NCBI GenBank assembly: GCA_016710985.1
Contig: JADJTX010000005.1
Location: 1 to 64,000, forward strand
Length of the DNA stretch: 64,000 bases
Reading direction: 5' to 3'
Source of the DNA: Ignavibacteria bacterium
Lineage (GTDB): Bacteria > Bacteroidota > Ignavibacteria > Tepidaquicellales > Tepidaquicellaceae
Shown here: piece after piece, positions 18,823-27,758 of the stretch
Position numbering within the stretch: position 1 is the first letter of the stretch
Layout of the letters: each line of letters begins with the position of its first letter
Program-made: the position numbers and the translations under genes
The notes under the pieces: generated by a model
What the model saw: the letters and a program-made list of their open reading frames with translations, nothing else
Told to the model about the DNA's origin: nothing
The model's database searches: none

Positions 18823-18846
18823 AACAAGGGGTCGATGCCCCTTGTT
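18823..18846 (-). terminator. Intrinsic terminator of the Spy-like gene
   Basis: A perfect 9-bp stem AACAAGGGG/CCCCTTGTT with 6-base loop TCGATG. On the minus strand it is followed by CTTTTT, 25 bp after the stop of the Spy-like gene. It can also work on the other strand (TTTTAATTT). Confidence 0.75.
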
Positions 18847-18870
18847 TTAATTTAATCAGAGATGATCTTA

Positions 18871-19436
18871 TTATCTTTCCTCTCTCTTGTCTTTAGGCTT
18901 TTCCATCCTGTCGTGAAACTTTCTCTTCATCTCTTTCATTGCATCTACAGCTTTGGTTCTTTGCTCGGGTGTCAGTATAGAATGGAACTCGATTATCTTA
19001 TCCATCATAAAATCCTTATTCTCCTGCATATTCTGTTCACGTTTCTGATCTAATTCCCTGAGCTTGTTTTTATCGAGATTACCTTTCCTGAATTCATTTG
19101 CAAACTCGTCCATCAGATTTTCCCTGCTGTCTTTTTTAGATTCCATTCTTTCTTTGATCTGATCCCGGATCCTTTCGACCTGAGCTTTCTGATCTGCGGT
19201 AAGGTCTAATTTCTCAACCATCATTCCCATCAGAAATCCGTGCGGACCGTCATGAAATTTTTTCTTTGCATAGACTAATCCGAATACCGAGGTCAGTATG
19301 AATGCAATTACTACAACCGGAATAATGAATTTTAATTTACGTGATCTGAAGCTTTTCTTTTGGATTGGTTAGATGGATTAGATTTGGATTCAGCAGGTTC
19401 AGTGTTTTCCTGCTGAGTGTTTCCCTGATCGTTCAT
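18871..19436 (-). CDS. Spy/CpxP-like LTxxQ protein (frameshifted)
   Basis: The open frame 19230-18871 (119 residues) is only the C-terminal part. Reading back one frame over gives RKLKFIIPVVVIAFILTSVF (a membrane anchor), and the original frame resumes to an ATG at 19434-19436 (MNDQGNTQQENTEPAES). A missing A in the run near 19358 joins them. The mature part has two LTxxQ-type motifs (LDLTADQKAQ and LTPEQRTK) in a highly charged alpha-helical hairpin, as in Spy and CpxP, periplasmic chaperones or regulators of envelope stress. The neighbouring two-component pair supports a Cpx-like role. Confidence 0.75.
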
Positions 19437-19460
19437 TTTATTTAAATCTCCTTTGCCCGT

Positions 19461-19724
19461 TTAAAAGGGCTTAATGTTTTTTAATTCATACAAATATACG
19501 TGAAGTTCTTTGCGGAGATGTATTGGAATTGTAAATGTTTGTAAATAAGAGAAGTTCATTACCGCCGGCATAGACCTCACCGGTGTTAGTTTTTCACCAA
19601 AGCTATAATCATGAACCGTCCCTGCGTGAGGTCCGTTAGTATGTATCCAGTAGTCTGATTGGCTGTGTGAAAAATGAGGGCTAAAGAAAATCAGCAGTAA
19701 GATGCTTAATAAAATTCTGTTCAT
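19461..19724 (-). pseudogene. Remnant of a secreted beta-propeller protein
   Basis: The frame encodes a signal peptide (MNRILLSILLLIFFSPHFSH) and YWIHTNGPHAGTVHD, a start typical of secreted propeller proteins in this phylum. It then loses sense. Shifting frame twice gives IALVKN and NTGEVYAGGNELLLFTNIYN, which continues a propeller blade (xTGxVYAGG). It ends shortly after. This is read as the 5' stub of a decayed gene. An alternative is a real 87-residue secreted peptide. Confidence 0.45.
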
Positions 19725-19764
19725 GATCTTAACTAAATTAACGCGGGATATTTTATTCCAATAT

Positions 19765-20415
19765 CTATTTCAAAAAGATCACACCCATAGACAACTGGAA
19801 TCCGCCGACGTTCTCGATTGTATTATACTGTAAGCTCTGTACACCGTCACCGAGAATAGGCAGATAGTAATAATTCAGGTTCACGTTCATTGAAGTGCTT
19901 TTGCTTTGTGTGAAGTTGACGCCGATGCCTGCATATCCGCCGAATGCAAATGTTGATTGAGTATAAGGAATGGCGCTGAAGTAGCTCCTGTCATAAGGAT
20001 TTGTCATTACAAGTGTTGGAGCTATGCCTACATTGAGTAACGGTAAAAAGTCGCCTTCAATATCATTTTTAAATAACTCCTGTCTGAGACCAATGCTCAT
20101 TGGCATCATGAAAACACGGTTTATTTTATTGAGTGTCTGTGTATTTCCGAAAACATCAACTCGTTCTATCTCCCTTTCGTCTGTGACTCCGGAAAATGAA
20201 AGACCGATCACAAGATCACTTGTCTTTCCCAAACCCACGAAAAAGCTTGTATAAGGTCCGAATCCGTTTTCTCCGTAATTCAAGCCAATGCTCCAGTTGT
20301 TTCTGTATTCTTTCTTCGGCTTTGTGTATTTGATTTTATCCTGAGCGGTTGTGAGGGTTGAAGAGCTGATCAATATCGCACATATTAGCATGGCGGAAAT
20401 ATTTATCTTCTTCAT
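19765..20415 (-). CDS. Outer-membrane beta-barrel protein, function unknown
   Basis: 216 residues with a signal peptide ending near TTAQ (residue 25). The rest alternates polar and aromatic/hydrophobic residues (WSIGLNYGENGFGPYTSFFV, STSMNVNLNYYYLPIL) and ends in a barrel-like terminal strand (GGFQLSMGVIFLK), as in small eight-stranded porin-like or OmpW/OmpA-like barrels. No OmpA peptidoglycan domain. No specific family recognised. It stands alone between the propeller remnant and the divergent trmH-like gene. Confidence 0.65.
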   Translation of the reverse strand: MKKINISAMLICAILISSSTLTTAQDKIKYTKPKKEYRNNWSIGLNYGENGFGPYTSFFVGLGKTSDLVIGLSFSGVTDEREIERVDVFGNTQTLNKINRVFMMPMSIGLRQELFKNDIEGDFLPLLNVGIAPTLVMTNPYDRSYFSAIPYTQSTFAFGGYAGIGVNFTQSKSTSMNVNLNYYYLPILGDGVQSLQYNTIENVGGFQLSMGVIFLK

Positions 20416-20486
20416 AATAGTTGTTATTTGTTTATTGTTTAAAGAAAGTTAATTAATTAATTTTTGATTTAAAATTCCAAACACAT

Positions 20487-21071
20487 TTGACGGATAAAAG
20501 ATTTACAAAGATCAAAGGCGTTGTTGAAAAAAGACAGAAAAATTTTACATTAGTTTTGGAGAATATTCACGACCCGCACAATGTCAGCGCCATTTTAAGA
20601 AGCGCCGATGCTGTCGGAATTGATAAGATATATTTAATTTATAATACAAATAAATTTCCCCGGATCGGGAAATACTCTTCAGGAAGCGCAAAGAAATGGA
20701 TCGGACTGGAGAGGTATGATAATGCTAAAGATTGTTTTGATAAATTAAAAAAAGAAAGATTTAAAATATACTCTACCAGTTTGAGCGAACATAAGAAGAA
20801 CCATTCACTGTATGATCTGGATCTTACACGAAAAGTCGCTTTGGTTTTCGGGAATGAACATACGGGAGTTTCTGAAGAAGTAAAGGAAATGAGTGACAAA
20901 AATTTTCTGATCCCGATGTACGGAATGATACAGTCGCTGAATGTATCGGTGGCTGTTGCAGTGTGTCTTTATGAGGCGCTGAGACAGCGGGAGCTGAAGG
21001 GTAAGTATGTGAAGTCAGACTATTCAAAAAAAGAATTGAATGAGAAAATTAATAATTATATAAACAGATAA
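20487..21071 (+). CDS. SpoU/TrmH-family RNA 2'-O-methyltransferase
   Basis: 194 residues starting at TTG. SPOUT trefoil-knot motifs are FTLVLENIHDPHNVSAILRS near residue 20, VALVFGNEHTGVSEEV near 116, and IPMYGMIQSLNVSVAVAVCL near 136. These form the S-adenosylmethionine knot and the catalytic Arg/Asn/Glu/Ser positions of TrmH, which methylates G18 of tRNA. Length fits the TrmH subgroup lacking the L30e-like N-terminal RNA-binding domain. A tRNA target is likely but rRNA cannot be excluded. Confidence 0.85.
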   Translation: MTDKRFTKIKGVVEKRQKNFTLVLENIHDPHNVSAILRSADAVGIDKIYLIYNTNKFPRIGKYSSGSAKKWIGLERYDNAKDCFDKLKKERFKIYSTSLSEHKKNHSLYDLDLTRKVALVFGNEHTGVSEEVKEMSDKNFLIPMYGMIQSLNVSVAVAVCLYEALRQRELKGKYVKSDYSKKELNEKINNYINR

Positions 21072-21103
21072 AATTATGAAAAAGCTTGATGACACCAAAG
21101 AAC

Positions 21104-21175
21104 AACACAGAGTCACAGAGACACAGAGGACTTCAAGCAAGAATTAGAATCTCTGTGTCTCTGAGTCTCTGTGTT
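21104..21175. repeat. ACACAGAG hairpin (25-bp stem)
   Basis: Left arm 21104-21128 (AACACAGAGTCACAGAGACA then CAGAG) pairs with right arm 21151-21175 with only about three mismatches. It lies 30 bp after the trmH-like stop. It belongs in style to the CTAAGACACTAAG-type hairpins and is followed by AAAAAAA rather than a U-tract. The rest of the 401-bp gap 21072-21472 holds the element at 21291 and no ORF. Confidence 0.75.
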
Positions 21176-21290
21176 AAAAAAATTTCAAGGTTTGAGACAG
21201 CCCATGTTCACAGCAGGAAATTATTAATCAAAAATACATTGAATGGATTCCCGACAAAAGTATGAGGTTGCCGCAAAACTAAAAAAAACT

Positions 21291-21368
21291 TTACCACTAA
21301 GGCACAAAGCCACCAAGAGTAATATTTTCACAACATTTTTTCTTTGTGTCTTTGTGACTTCGTGGTAA
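21291..21368. repeat. TTACCACTAAGG hairpin element
   Basis: Left arm TTACCACTAAGGCACAAAGC pairs with right arm TCTTTGTGTCTTTGTGACTT followed by CGTGGTAA. The family recurs at 22296, 46674, 31975 and as half elements at 2455 and 27694. Confidence 0.75.
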
Positions 21369-21472
21369 AAAGAAGTTTTGAGACTCCTTCATCCAGGGAA
21401 TGACTTCAAGCAGGTTTTTAGCAAGTGATAACAAAACAAGTCTTTTGTAAAGCAATAATTAAATAAATTCTA

Positions 21473-22291
21473 ATGCTCCCTAATTATTTATCCGAAGAAA
21501 TAAAACTTGTACACCTAGAGAATTTTTTACTTATCTCAGGACCTTGTGTAGTCGAATCTAAATCAATTGTATTCAGAACCTGCGAGACTCTGAAAAAAAT
21601 TACGGACAAACTGAAGATCCCTTTTATATTCAAATCATCTTATGTAAAAGCCAACAGGACTTCTTCGGATTCATTCAGAACTATCGGAGTTGATAAGGCT
21701 CTTTCGATTTTAGCTGATCTTAAAAAAGAATTTAATGTACCGGTTCTTACGGATATTCACTCGGAAATTGAAGTTGAGATCGCTGCTGAAGTCGCTGATG
21801 TTTTGCAGATACCCGCATTTCTTTGTAGGCAGACAGACTTGCTTGAAGCCGCCGGAGAGAGCGGAAAAATTGTGAACATAAAGAAAGGTCAGTTCCTTGC
21901 GCCGCAGGACATGAAGTATCAGGCAGAGAAAGTGAAAGCTACAGGTAACAATAAAATCTTTCTTACGGAACGCGGTACGACATTCGGATATAATAATTTG
22001 GTTGTTGATATGAGAGGATTGGTGATAATGAAAAAGTTTGGACATCCCGTGATATTTGATGCAACGCACTCCATTCAGATGCCATCAGCGGAGAAAGGAG
22101 TCAGCGGTGGGAATCCTGAGTTCATATTGCCTCTGGCGCGAGCTGCTGCTGCTGTGGGTGTTGACGGGTTCTTTATTGAAACGCATCCTGATCCGAAGAA
22201 AGCGCTGAGTGATGCGAGCAGTATGATGAAGCTGGATAAGATGGAGGGCTTGTTATTGCAGCTGAAAAATATTTGTTCGTTGAATTTCTGA
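21473..22291 (+). CDS. kdsA: 3-deoxy-8-phosphooctulonate (Kdo-8-P) synthase
   Basis: A 272-residue cytoplasmic enzyme joining PEP and arabinose-5-phosphate to Kdo-8-P for the lipopolysaccharide inner core. Motifs are ISGPCVVESKS near residue 22, FKSSYVKANRTSSDSFRTIG near 56, IPAFLCRQTDLLEAAG near 111, FLTERGTTFGYNN near 162, and FDATHSIQMPSAEKGVSGG near 193. The cysteine in SGPC, where E. coli has asparagine, marks the metal-dependent class. Length is normal. It shows the organism makes Kdo-type LPS. It is not in the NeuB cluster and appears monocistronic between hairpin repeats. Confidence 0.95.
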   Translation: MLPNYLSEEIKLVHLENFLLISGPCVVESKSIVFRTCETLKKITDKLKIPFIFKSSYVKANRTSSDSFRTIGVDKALSILADLKKEFNVPVLTDIHSEIEVEIAAEVADVLQIPAFLCRQTDLLEAAGESGKIVNIKKGQFLAPQDMKYQAEKVKATGNNKIFLTERGTTFGYNNLVVDMRGLVIMKKFGHPVIFDATHSIQMPSAEKGVSGGNPEFILPLARAAAAVGVDGFFIETHPDPKKALSDASSMMKLDKMEGLLLQLKNICSLNF

Positions 22292-22295
22292 ACTT

Positions 22296-22378
22296 TTTAC
22301 CACTAAGGCGCTAAGAACACAAAGGACACAAAGATTGATTTTTTAAATCATTTTTTCTTAGTGTTCTTAGTGGTGAAA
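22296..22378. repeat. TTACCACTAAGG hairpin element
   Basis: Left arm TTTTACCACTAAGGCGCTAA, right arm TTCTTAGTGTTCTTAGTGGT then GAAA, loop AT-rich. It begins 5 bp after the kdsA stop codon, so it may also act as a terminator. Confidence 0.75.
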
Positions 22379-22464
22379 TATATTTTAAAACAGTCATCGG
22401 GAAAATCACAATTAACCTCAAAATTACAACTGCTTAGGAATTTAATTTATACTATAAATATTTA

Positions 22465-24900
22465 ATGAATCAAAAAACTACTTCCGCTTTACGTTCCGAA
22501 AAAATAAAATCCACTTATTACATTGGAATTTTCCTGATCGCACTTTCGACACTGCTTCTTGAGTTTTCATTAACAAGAGTCCTGTCAGTTTCACTATGGT
22601 ATCACTTCGCATTCATGGTGATCAGTGTTGCTTTGCTGGGCTTCGGAGTCAGCGGGGTTGTGCTTTCAATCAGTAAAAAAATAAATACATTTAATACGGA
22701 TAAACTGCTGTCTGTTCTGTCGATGTGCTACGGAGCGAGTGTGATCATTTCATTTATAATGATGAATAAAATTCCGTTCGATCCTTTCAGCCTGCTTACT
22801 GATACAATACAATTTTTTTATCTGCCTCTTTATTATCTTTTAATTACCATTCCGTTTTTCTTTGCAGGATTAATAATCTCTGTTTTACTCTCGCGGTTCA
22901 AATCTGATATTTCGAAATTATATTTTTTCGATCTGATAGGCGCAGGACTGGCTTGTGTTGCTTTTGTACTGATAATGCCTTCTGTTGGCGGAAATGGAAC
23001 AGTGGTATTTGTTTCGGCAATTGCCTTCCTGGCTGCAATTGTTTTTTCATTTGAGAATTTTAAAACATACTCATTGGTCTCGTTTGTCCTGCTGATCATT
23101 TCCTTTACATTCTTAATTAATCCCGATGAAAGATTTCCCATCAATGTAACGGCAAATAAAATTTACGGTAATTACATCAAGGCAAGACCTGACTTAAGAA
23201 TACGGACTGACTGGAATACTTTTTCGAAAGTGGATGTAATGAAGGATGAAGACAAATCCGAAGACGGATATGATATTTACACAGCGATCATTGATGCGGG
23301 AAATGCAACGACTAACATTCCAAACGTAAAATCATTTCCTCTGCTGACAAAACCTGCGGATGCATCTAACTTAGCATTTGCACTAAAGGATTCGGCTAAA
23401 GCTTTCATTATCGGCTCAGCAGGAGGCGGTGAAATATTATCGGGACTTTATCACAATGCAAGTGATATAACAGCTGTTGAAATAAACGGGATACTTAATG
23501 ATTATATAAAAAACGACTTATCATACTGGACAGGTCCGTTAGTTAAGAATAACAAAAAAGTAAAAGTGATCACTGACGATGCCCGTTCTGTTTTATCTTC
23601 TAAAAGAATTGTTTATGATGTTATAATTTCCGCTCATACTATATCAGCTTCAGCAGTTTCAAGCGGCGCGATGAGCATGGTGGAAAATTACATTCTTACT
23701 TTGGAAGCTGTTAAAGAATATCTGCATCATCTCGATAAGGACGGTGTTCTCTATATTTCACGTCCCGAGACTCAGCTCCCGAAACTGATCAATACACTTA
23801 AACAGTCCAGGCTGGAAAACAGCGGAGGACTGGAAGACAGTAAGAAAAACTTTATTATTTTCAGGAGACCTCCGAATGATTTCGAAAGTGACAAGAGCTT
23901 TCTCGCAGGTGTACTTTATAAAAAAAGCGGTTTCACAGAACTCGACATAATAAATGTGAGAAATGAAGCGAGTGATCTTAATATGGATATTCTTTACGAC
24001 CCTTTGACTACGCAGGACAGCTATTACAAAAAGCTGATCGAGTCTGATAATGTGTATGATCCTGATAATAAATTTCAGCCTGCTACTGACGACAAGCCGT
24101 TCTTTGATCAGAATATAGGATTCTCGAATTTATCTATTGCCGGGATCAAAGAAACTTTCTCGCAGGATGATAAAGCCATACTGGCATTAAAGGATAAGCC
24201 CGTTGCCGAGACGACTCTCCTTGCGATTTTAATTCAGTGCATTCTCATTGCCGGTTTGTTCATATTGCTTCCGCTGAAGTTTTTTAAAAAAGAAAGCCCT
24301 GCACTGAAATCAACTTATGAGTTTTCCGCTGATAAAAAATATCTGATTTATTTTGCATGTCTGGGATTCGGATATATTGTATTACAGATCTGCATGATTC
24401 AGAAGTTTACTCTGTTTCTCGGACAGCCGGTGATCACGCTGCTGACGGTAGTTTCTACAATGCTGATCGCATCGGGATTAGGAAGTCTCGTCTCGGTAAA
24501 ATTTTATAAAAACAATCTGAAAAAACTCTATATAATTTTCAGTATAATTGCGTTGCTTACCTTAGCAATTGGAATTTTAAATCCATATATTTTTAATTCA
24601 CTTGTGAGATTAGAGCTACACTGGAGAATTCTTGTTTCAGCATTAATAATTTTTCCGCTGGGATTTTTTATGGGTATGCCTTTCCCAATCGGGATGTCTT
24701 TGATACTACCATCAGAAAAAAGATTCGTGGCATTTGCCTGGGGGGTGAACGGATTTTTTTCAGTGATCGGAACAGTGTCTGCCATCATTCTCGCCATGAT
24801 GTTCGGGTTCCGTTTTGTATTTATACTTGGAGCTGTTATTTATATTGTTGCTATGGTATTGATAACATTAAGACATAAGAAAGTCCTGATTCAGCGGTAA
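22465..24900 (+). CDS. Polytopic membrane protein with spermidine-synthase-like domain
   Basis: 811 residues. The N-terminal membrane region (about 18-225, six to seven helices) is followed by a soluble Rossmann domain. Its nucleotide motif AFIIGSAGGGEILSGLYHNA near 313 and acidic AVEINGILNDYI match spermine/spermidine-synthase-type methyltransferase folds. A second membrane block follows from about 585 to the end. Such fusions are widespread in environmental bacteria, but their substrate is not known, and the polyamine catalytic aspartate pattern was not confirmed. It stands alone between repeats, after kdsA and before the phosphofructokinase pair. Confidence 0.75.
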   Translation: MNQKTTSALRSEKIKSTYYIGIFLIALSTLLLEFSLTRVLSVSLWYHFAFMVISVALLGFGVSGVVLSISKKINTFNTDKLLSVLSMCYGASVIISFIMMNKIPFDPFSLLTDTIQFFYLPLYYLLITIPFFFAGLIISVLLSRFKSDISKLYFFDLIGAGLACVAFVLIMPSVGGNGTVVFVSAIAFLAAIVFSFENFKTYSLVSFVLLIISFTFLINPDERFPINVTANKIYGNYIKARPDLRIRTDWNTFSKVDVMKDEDKSEDGYDIYTAIIDAGNATTNIPNVKSFPLLTKPADASNLAFALKDSAKAFIIGSAGGGEILSGLYHNASDITAVEINGILNDYIKNDLSYWTGPLVKNNKKVKVITDDARSVLSSKRIVYDVIISAHTISASAVSSGAMSMVENYILTLEAVKEYLHHLDKDGVLYISRPETQLPKLINTLKQSRLENSGGLEDSKKNFIIFRRPPNDFESDKSFLAGVLYKKSGFTELDIINVRNEASDLNMDILYDPLTTQDSYYKKLIESDNVYDPDNKFQPATDDKPFFDQNIGFSNLSIAGIKETFSQDDKAILALKDKPVAETTLLAILIQCILIAGLFILLPLKFFKKESPALKSTYEFSADKKYLIYFACLGFGYIVLQICMIQKFTLFLGQPVITLLTVVSTMLIASGLGSLVSVKFYKNNLKKLYIIFSIIALLTLAIGILNPYIFNSLVRLELHWRILVSALIIFPLGFFMGMPFPIGMSLILPSEKRFVAFAWGVNGFFSVIGTVSAIILAMMFGFRFVFILGAVIYIVAMVLITLRHKKVLIQR

Positions 24901-24936
24901 TTTAAAATTGTTTACTTATCATAAGTTTACCTCCTT

Positions 24937-25050
24937 GATCTTTGAAGTTTCTTTTAGCCACGAATTACACGAATTTACACTAATTTAGTTTATCAATTTT
25001 TTTGTCAATTCGTATAATTCGTGAATTAGTGGCATCTTTTGTTTCCAAAT
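24937..25050. repeat. GCCACGAATT hairpin element, copy B (114 bp)
   Basis: Arms AGCCACGAATTACACGAATT and AATTCGTGAATTAGTGGC. The outer sequences GATCTTTGAAGTTTCTTTT and TTTTGTTTCCAAA match copy A in inverted orientation, defining the element ends. Confidence 0.7.
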
Positions 25051-25108
25051 GAAGCGGGCAAGATAAGTAATTTAGAATTTAATATTTATAAAACCTTGTA
25101 AAATAAAA

Positions 25109-26389
25109 ATGGATGATCATTACAGAAAAAAGACTTTAGCAATTGTAGTAGGAGGCGGACCGGCACCGGGTATTAACGGAGTAATAAGGTCTGTGACAAT
25201 TGAAGCTATAAATTCCGGACTGGATGTCTTTGGGATTTATGACGGATTCGAACACCTGAGCAGAGGCGACTCAACTCATTATACAGAATTAAAAATAGAA
25301 GACGTTTCCCGGATTCATTATTCAGGGGGGAGCATTCTTCAGACATCAAGAGTTAATCCGGCTAAGAGCAAGGAAATGCTGGAAGCATCTCTGAAAGCGC
25401 TTACTCAATTATCGGTAGATTATCTGGTCACGATCGGCGGAGATGATACCGCCACAAGCGCTCACAAAATAGACCAGCTTGCAAAAGGTCAGATCCAGGT
25501 CGCACACGTTCCAAAGACAATTGACAATGATCTGCCGCTGCCGGGAAACATGCCGACCTTCGGATATCAGACTGCAAGAGATTTCGGGTTTCATATTGTT
25601 CAGTCACTCATGCTTGATGCAGCGACGACGAAGCGCTGGTATTATGTTGTTACAATGGGACGCAAAGCCGGACATCTTGCGCTTGGTATCGGAAAAGCAG
25701 CAGGAGCTACACTGACAATTATCGGTGAGGAATTCAGAAATAAGATAATCAGCTTTGAAACTATCTGTGACATACTTGAAGCGTCGATCATTAAAAGAAT
25801 GGCGCTTGGAAGTCACTATGGTGTAGCAGTTCTGGCTGAAGGAATCATTACGCGCATAGATCCCGAAGAATTGAAAAACCATCCTTATGTAAATCTTGAA
25901 AAAGATCTTCACGGTAATATCAGGTTATCGGAAATCGACATCGGAAGAATAACGAAAGATGAGGTCAGAAGAAGGCTTCGCGAAAGAGGATTGAATGTAA
26001 CAATCGTCAATAAAGATATAGGATATGAATTACGATGCGCTTCACCTATTCCATATGACTGTGAATATACACAGGATCTGGGATATGCCGCAGTCAGATA
26101 TCTTCTCGGTGACAATTCCGGGGCAATAGTCACGGTGGATAAAGGCCAGTTAATACCGATTAAATTTGAAGATATCATTGATGAAAACGGAAGGATCGGC
26201 ACACGTGAAGTAGATGTTGACTCGGACAGCTATCAGGTTGCAAGACAGTATATGATCAGACTGGAGAAAGGCGATTTTGAAGAATTAAAAAATGTAGCTC
26301 GTCTTGCGCTTATAGGTAACATGAAAACGGAGGAATTCATTAACAGATTTAAATATCTGATAAATGATCCGCCTGTGAAAGAAAAATAA
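25109..26389 (+). CDS. Phosphofructokinase, pyrophosphate-type signature
   Basis: 426 residues of the PFK-A superfamily. Phosphate-donor site GGGPAPGINGVIRS is near residue 13. GGDDTATSA near 110 and VPKTIDNDLPLPG near 134 define the donor: Asp in GGDD and Lys in PKTIDND are the residues of PPi-dependent enzymes, while ATP enzymes have Gly at both. Substrate region MGRKAGHLALGIGKAAGA follows near 184. It interconverts fructose 6-phosphate and fructose 1,6-bisphosphate, here probably reversibly with PPi. A second PFK with a different signature lies 150 bp downstream, beyond a hairpin element. Confidence 0.85.
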   Translation: MDDHYRKKTLAIVVGGGPAPGINGVIRSVTIEAINSGLDVFGIYDGFEHLSRGDSTHYTELKIEDVSRIHYSGGSILQTSRVNPAKSKEMLEASLKALTQLSVDYLVTIGGDDTATSAHKIDQLAKGQIQVAHVPKTIDNDLPLPGNMPTFGYQTARDFGFHIVQSLMLDAATTKRWYYVVTMGRKAGHLALGIGKAAGATLTIIGEEFRNKIISFETICDILEASIIKRMALGSHYGVAVLAEGIITRIDPEELKNHPYVNLEKDLHGNIRLSEIDIGRITKDEVRRRLRERGLNVTIVNKDIGYELRCASPIPYDCEYTQDLGYAAVRYLLGDNSGAIVTVDKGQLIPIKFEDIIDENGRIGTREVDVDSDSYQVARQYMIRLEKGDFEELKNVARLALIGNMKTEEFINRFKYLINDPPVKEK

Positions 26390-26390
26390 T

Positions 26391-26505
26391 TTCAGATTAT
26401 TTAGCCACGAATTTGCACTGATTTTCACAAATTGTTTCAAAATTCCTTTTTGTTAATTCGAGTAAATTCGTGCATATTCGTGGCTATCTCGTGCTTTCAA
26501 AAATG
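26391..26505. repeat. GCCACGAATT hairpin element, copy C (115 bp)
   Basis: Arms TAGCCACGAATTTGCACTGA and AATTCGTGCATATTCGTGGC, outer part CTTTCAAAAATG as in the other copies. It starts right after the first PFK stop codon and fills the gap to the second PFK. Confidence 0.7.
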
Positions 26506-26539
26506 AACCCGTTGACCTAAATTAAATAAAGTTTTTAAA

Positions 26540-27583
26540 ATGAAAATCGGAGTATTAACAAGCGGCGGAGACTGTCCGGGACTGAATGCAGTTCTTCGCG
26601 GCATAGTAAGAAAATCGAATGAATATAATTATCCGATCATAGGAATTCTTAACGGATGGAAAGGAATATTCGAAGAGGATTATATGGTACTTGGTAATAA
26701 AGAAGTTTCAGGGATCTTAAACCGCGGAGGAACGATCATAGGGACATCACGATTCAGTCCGTTCGAACAAAAGGACGGTGCAAAGATTCTTATGCAAAAA
26801 ATAAACAAAGCTGATTTTGACGCAGTAATTTGTATCGGCGGAGAAGGATCTATGCATGTTGCACAGTTTGCATATGAAACAGGCGTAAACTGTATCGGAA
26901 TTCCCAAAACAATTGACAACGATATTTACGGAACGGATTATACATTCGGTTTTGACACTGCTGTAAATATTGCAACCGATGCCATTGACCGTCTTCATAC
27001 CACAGCAGAATCTCATCACAGAGTAATGCTTCTCGAAGTGATGGGAAGAAACGCAGGATGGATTGCTGTGTATGCAGGTATAGCTGGAGGTGCAGATGTG
27101 ATTATGATACCGGAAACAAATCTGAAGATCGATGAAATAGTTGATGTGATAAAAACGAGATATACACGCGGAAAATTATTTTCAATAGTTGTAGTAGCCG
27201 AAGGCGCTAAGATACATGAAGACGATTTAAAATTGATAGATCCGGAAAATAAGAGACAGGTTAAGAAAGATGATTTCGGAAGGGAGCGGCTTGGGGGAAT
27301 TTGTCATTACCTTGCAGAAGAAATTGAATCACGTTCGGGATTTGATACACGGACAACTATCTTGGGTTATGTTCAGCGCGGTGGAATGCCGACTGCGTTT
27401 GACAGGATACTGGGGACACGGTTCGGGGTTTATGCAGTTGATATGGTAAAGGAAAAAAAATTCGGAAGAATGTGTGCGATAGTTTCGAATGAGATAGTGG
27501 ATATTACTTTAAAGAAAGCTATAAGTAAATTAAAGGTTGTTGATCCGGAGATCTATAAAGTGGCGCAGGTATTTTTTAAATGA
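26540..27583 (+). CDS. pfkA: 6-phosphofructokinase, second paralogue
   Basis: 347 residues, the size of ATP-dependent PfkA-like enzymes. GVLTSGGDCPGLNAVLRGIV is at residues 3-22; GGEGSMHVA near 100 and IPKTIDNDIYGTDYTFGFDT near 123 follow; MGRNAGWIAVYAG near 169. Gly in GGEG is ATP-like, while Lys in PKTIDND is PPi-like, the mixed signature known for some actinobacterial and clade III PFKs. The cosubstrate is therefore uncertain. Together with the upstream paralogue it offers two routes at the same glycolytic step. Confidence 0.88.
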   Translation: MKIGVLTSGGDCPGLNAVLRGIVRKSNEYNYPIIGILNGWKGIFEEDYMVLGNKEVSGILNRGGTIIGTSRFSPFEQKDGAKILMQKINKADFDAVICIGGEGSMHVAQFAYETGVNCIGIPKTIDNDIYGTDYTFGFDTAVNIATDAIDRLHTTAESHHRVMLLEVMGRNAGWIAVYAGIAGGADVIMIPETNLKIDEIVDVIKTRYTRGKLFSIVVVAEGAKIHEDDLKLIDPENKRQVKKDDFGRERLGGICHYLAEEIESRSGFDTRTTILGYVQRGGMPTAFDRILGTRFGVYAVDMVKEKKFGRMCAIVSNEIVDITLKKAISKLKVVDPEIYKVAQVFFK

Positions 27584-27693
27584 TAAAGCCGTCAGATGTC
27601 AAAGGTCAGACGTCAGATGGTTTGAAGTCCTTGCAAGAAAAGAATTACTTTAAACAATTTTTTTTTAGTTAAACATTATTTTTAGCAAAGTTT

Positions 27694-27723
27694 TTCTTAG
27701 TGTCCTTAGCGCCTTAGTGGTAA
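27694..27723. repeat. Half copy of the TTACCACTAAGG hairpin
   Basis: Only the right arm is clear (TTCTTAGTGTCCTTAGCGCC then TTAGTGGTAA). The left half is lost or replaced by GTCAGACGTCAGATGG words at 27590-27620. Confidence 0.6.
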
Positions 27724-27758
27724 ATCTCTTTAACTTTTTTTGAATTTAAATCAGAATC

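Noticed and set aside
21072..21472. tRNA or small RNA in the gap after the trmH-like gene
   Set aside because: No GGTTCGAATCC-type T-loop or cloverleaf was found; the gap is filled by two hairpin repeats.
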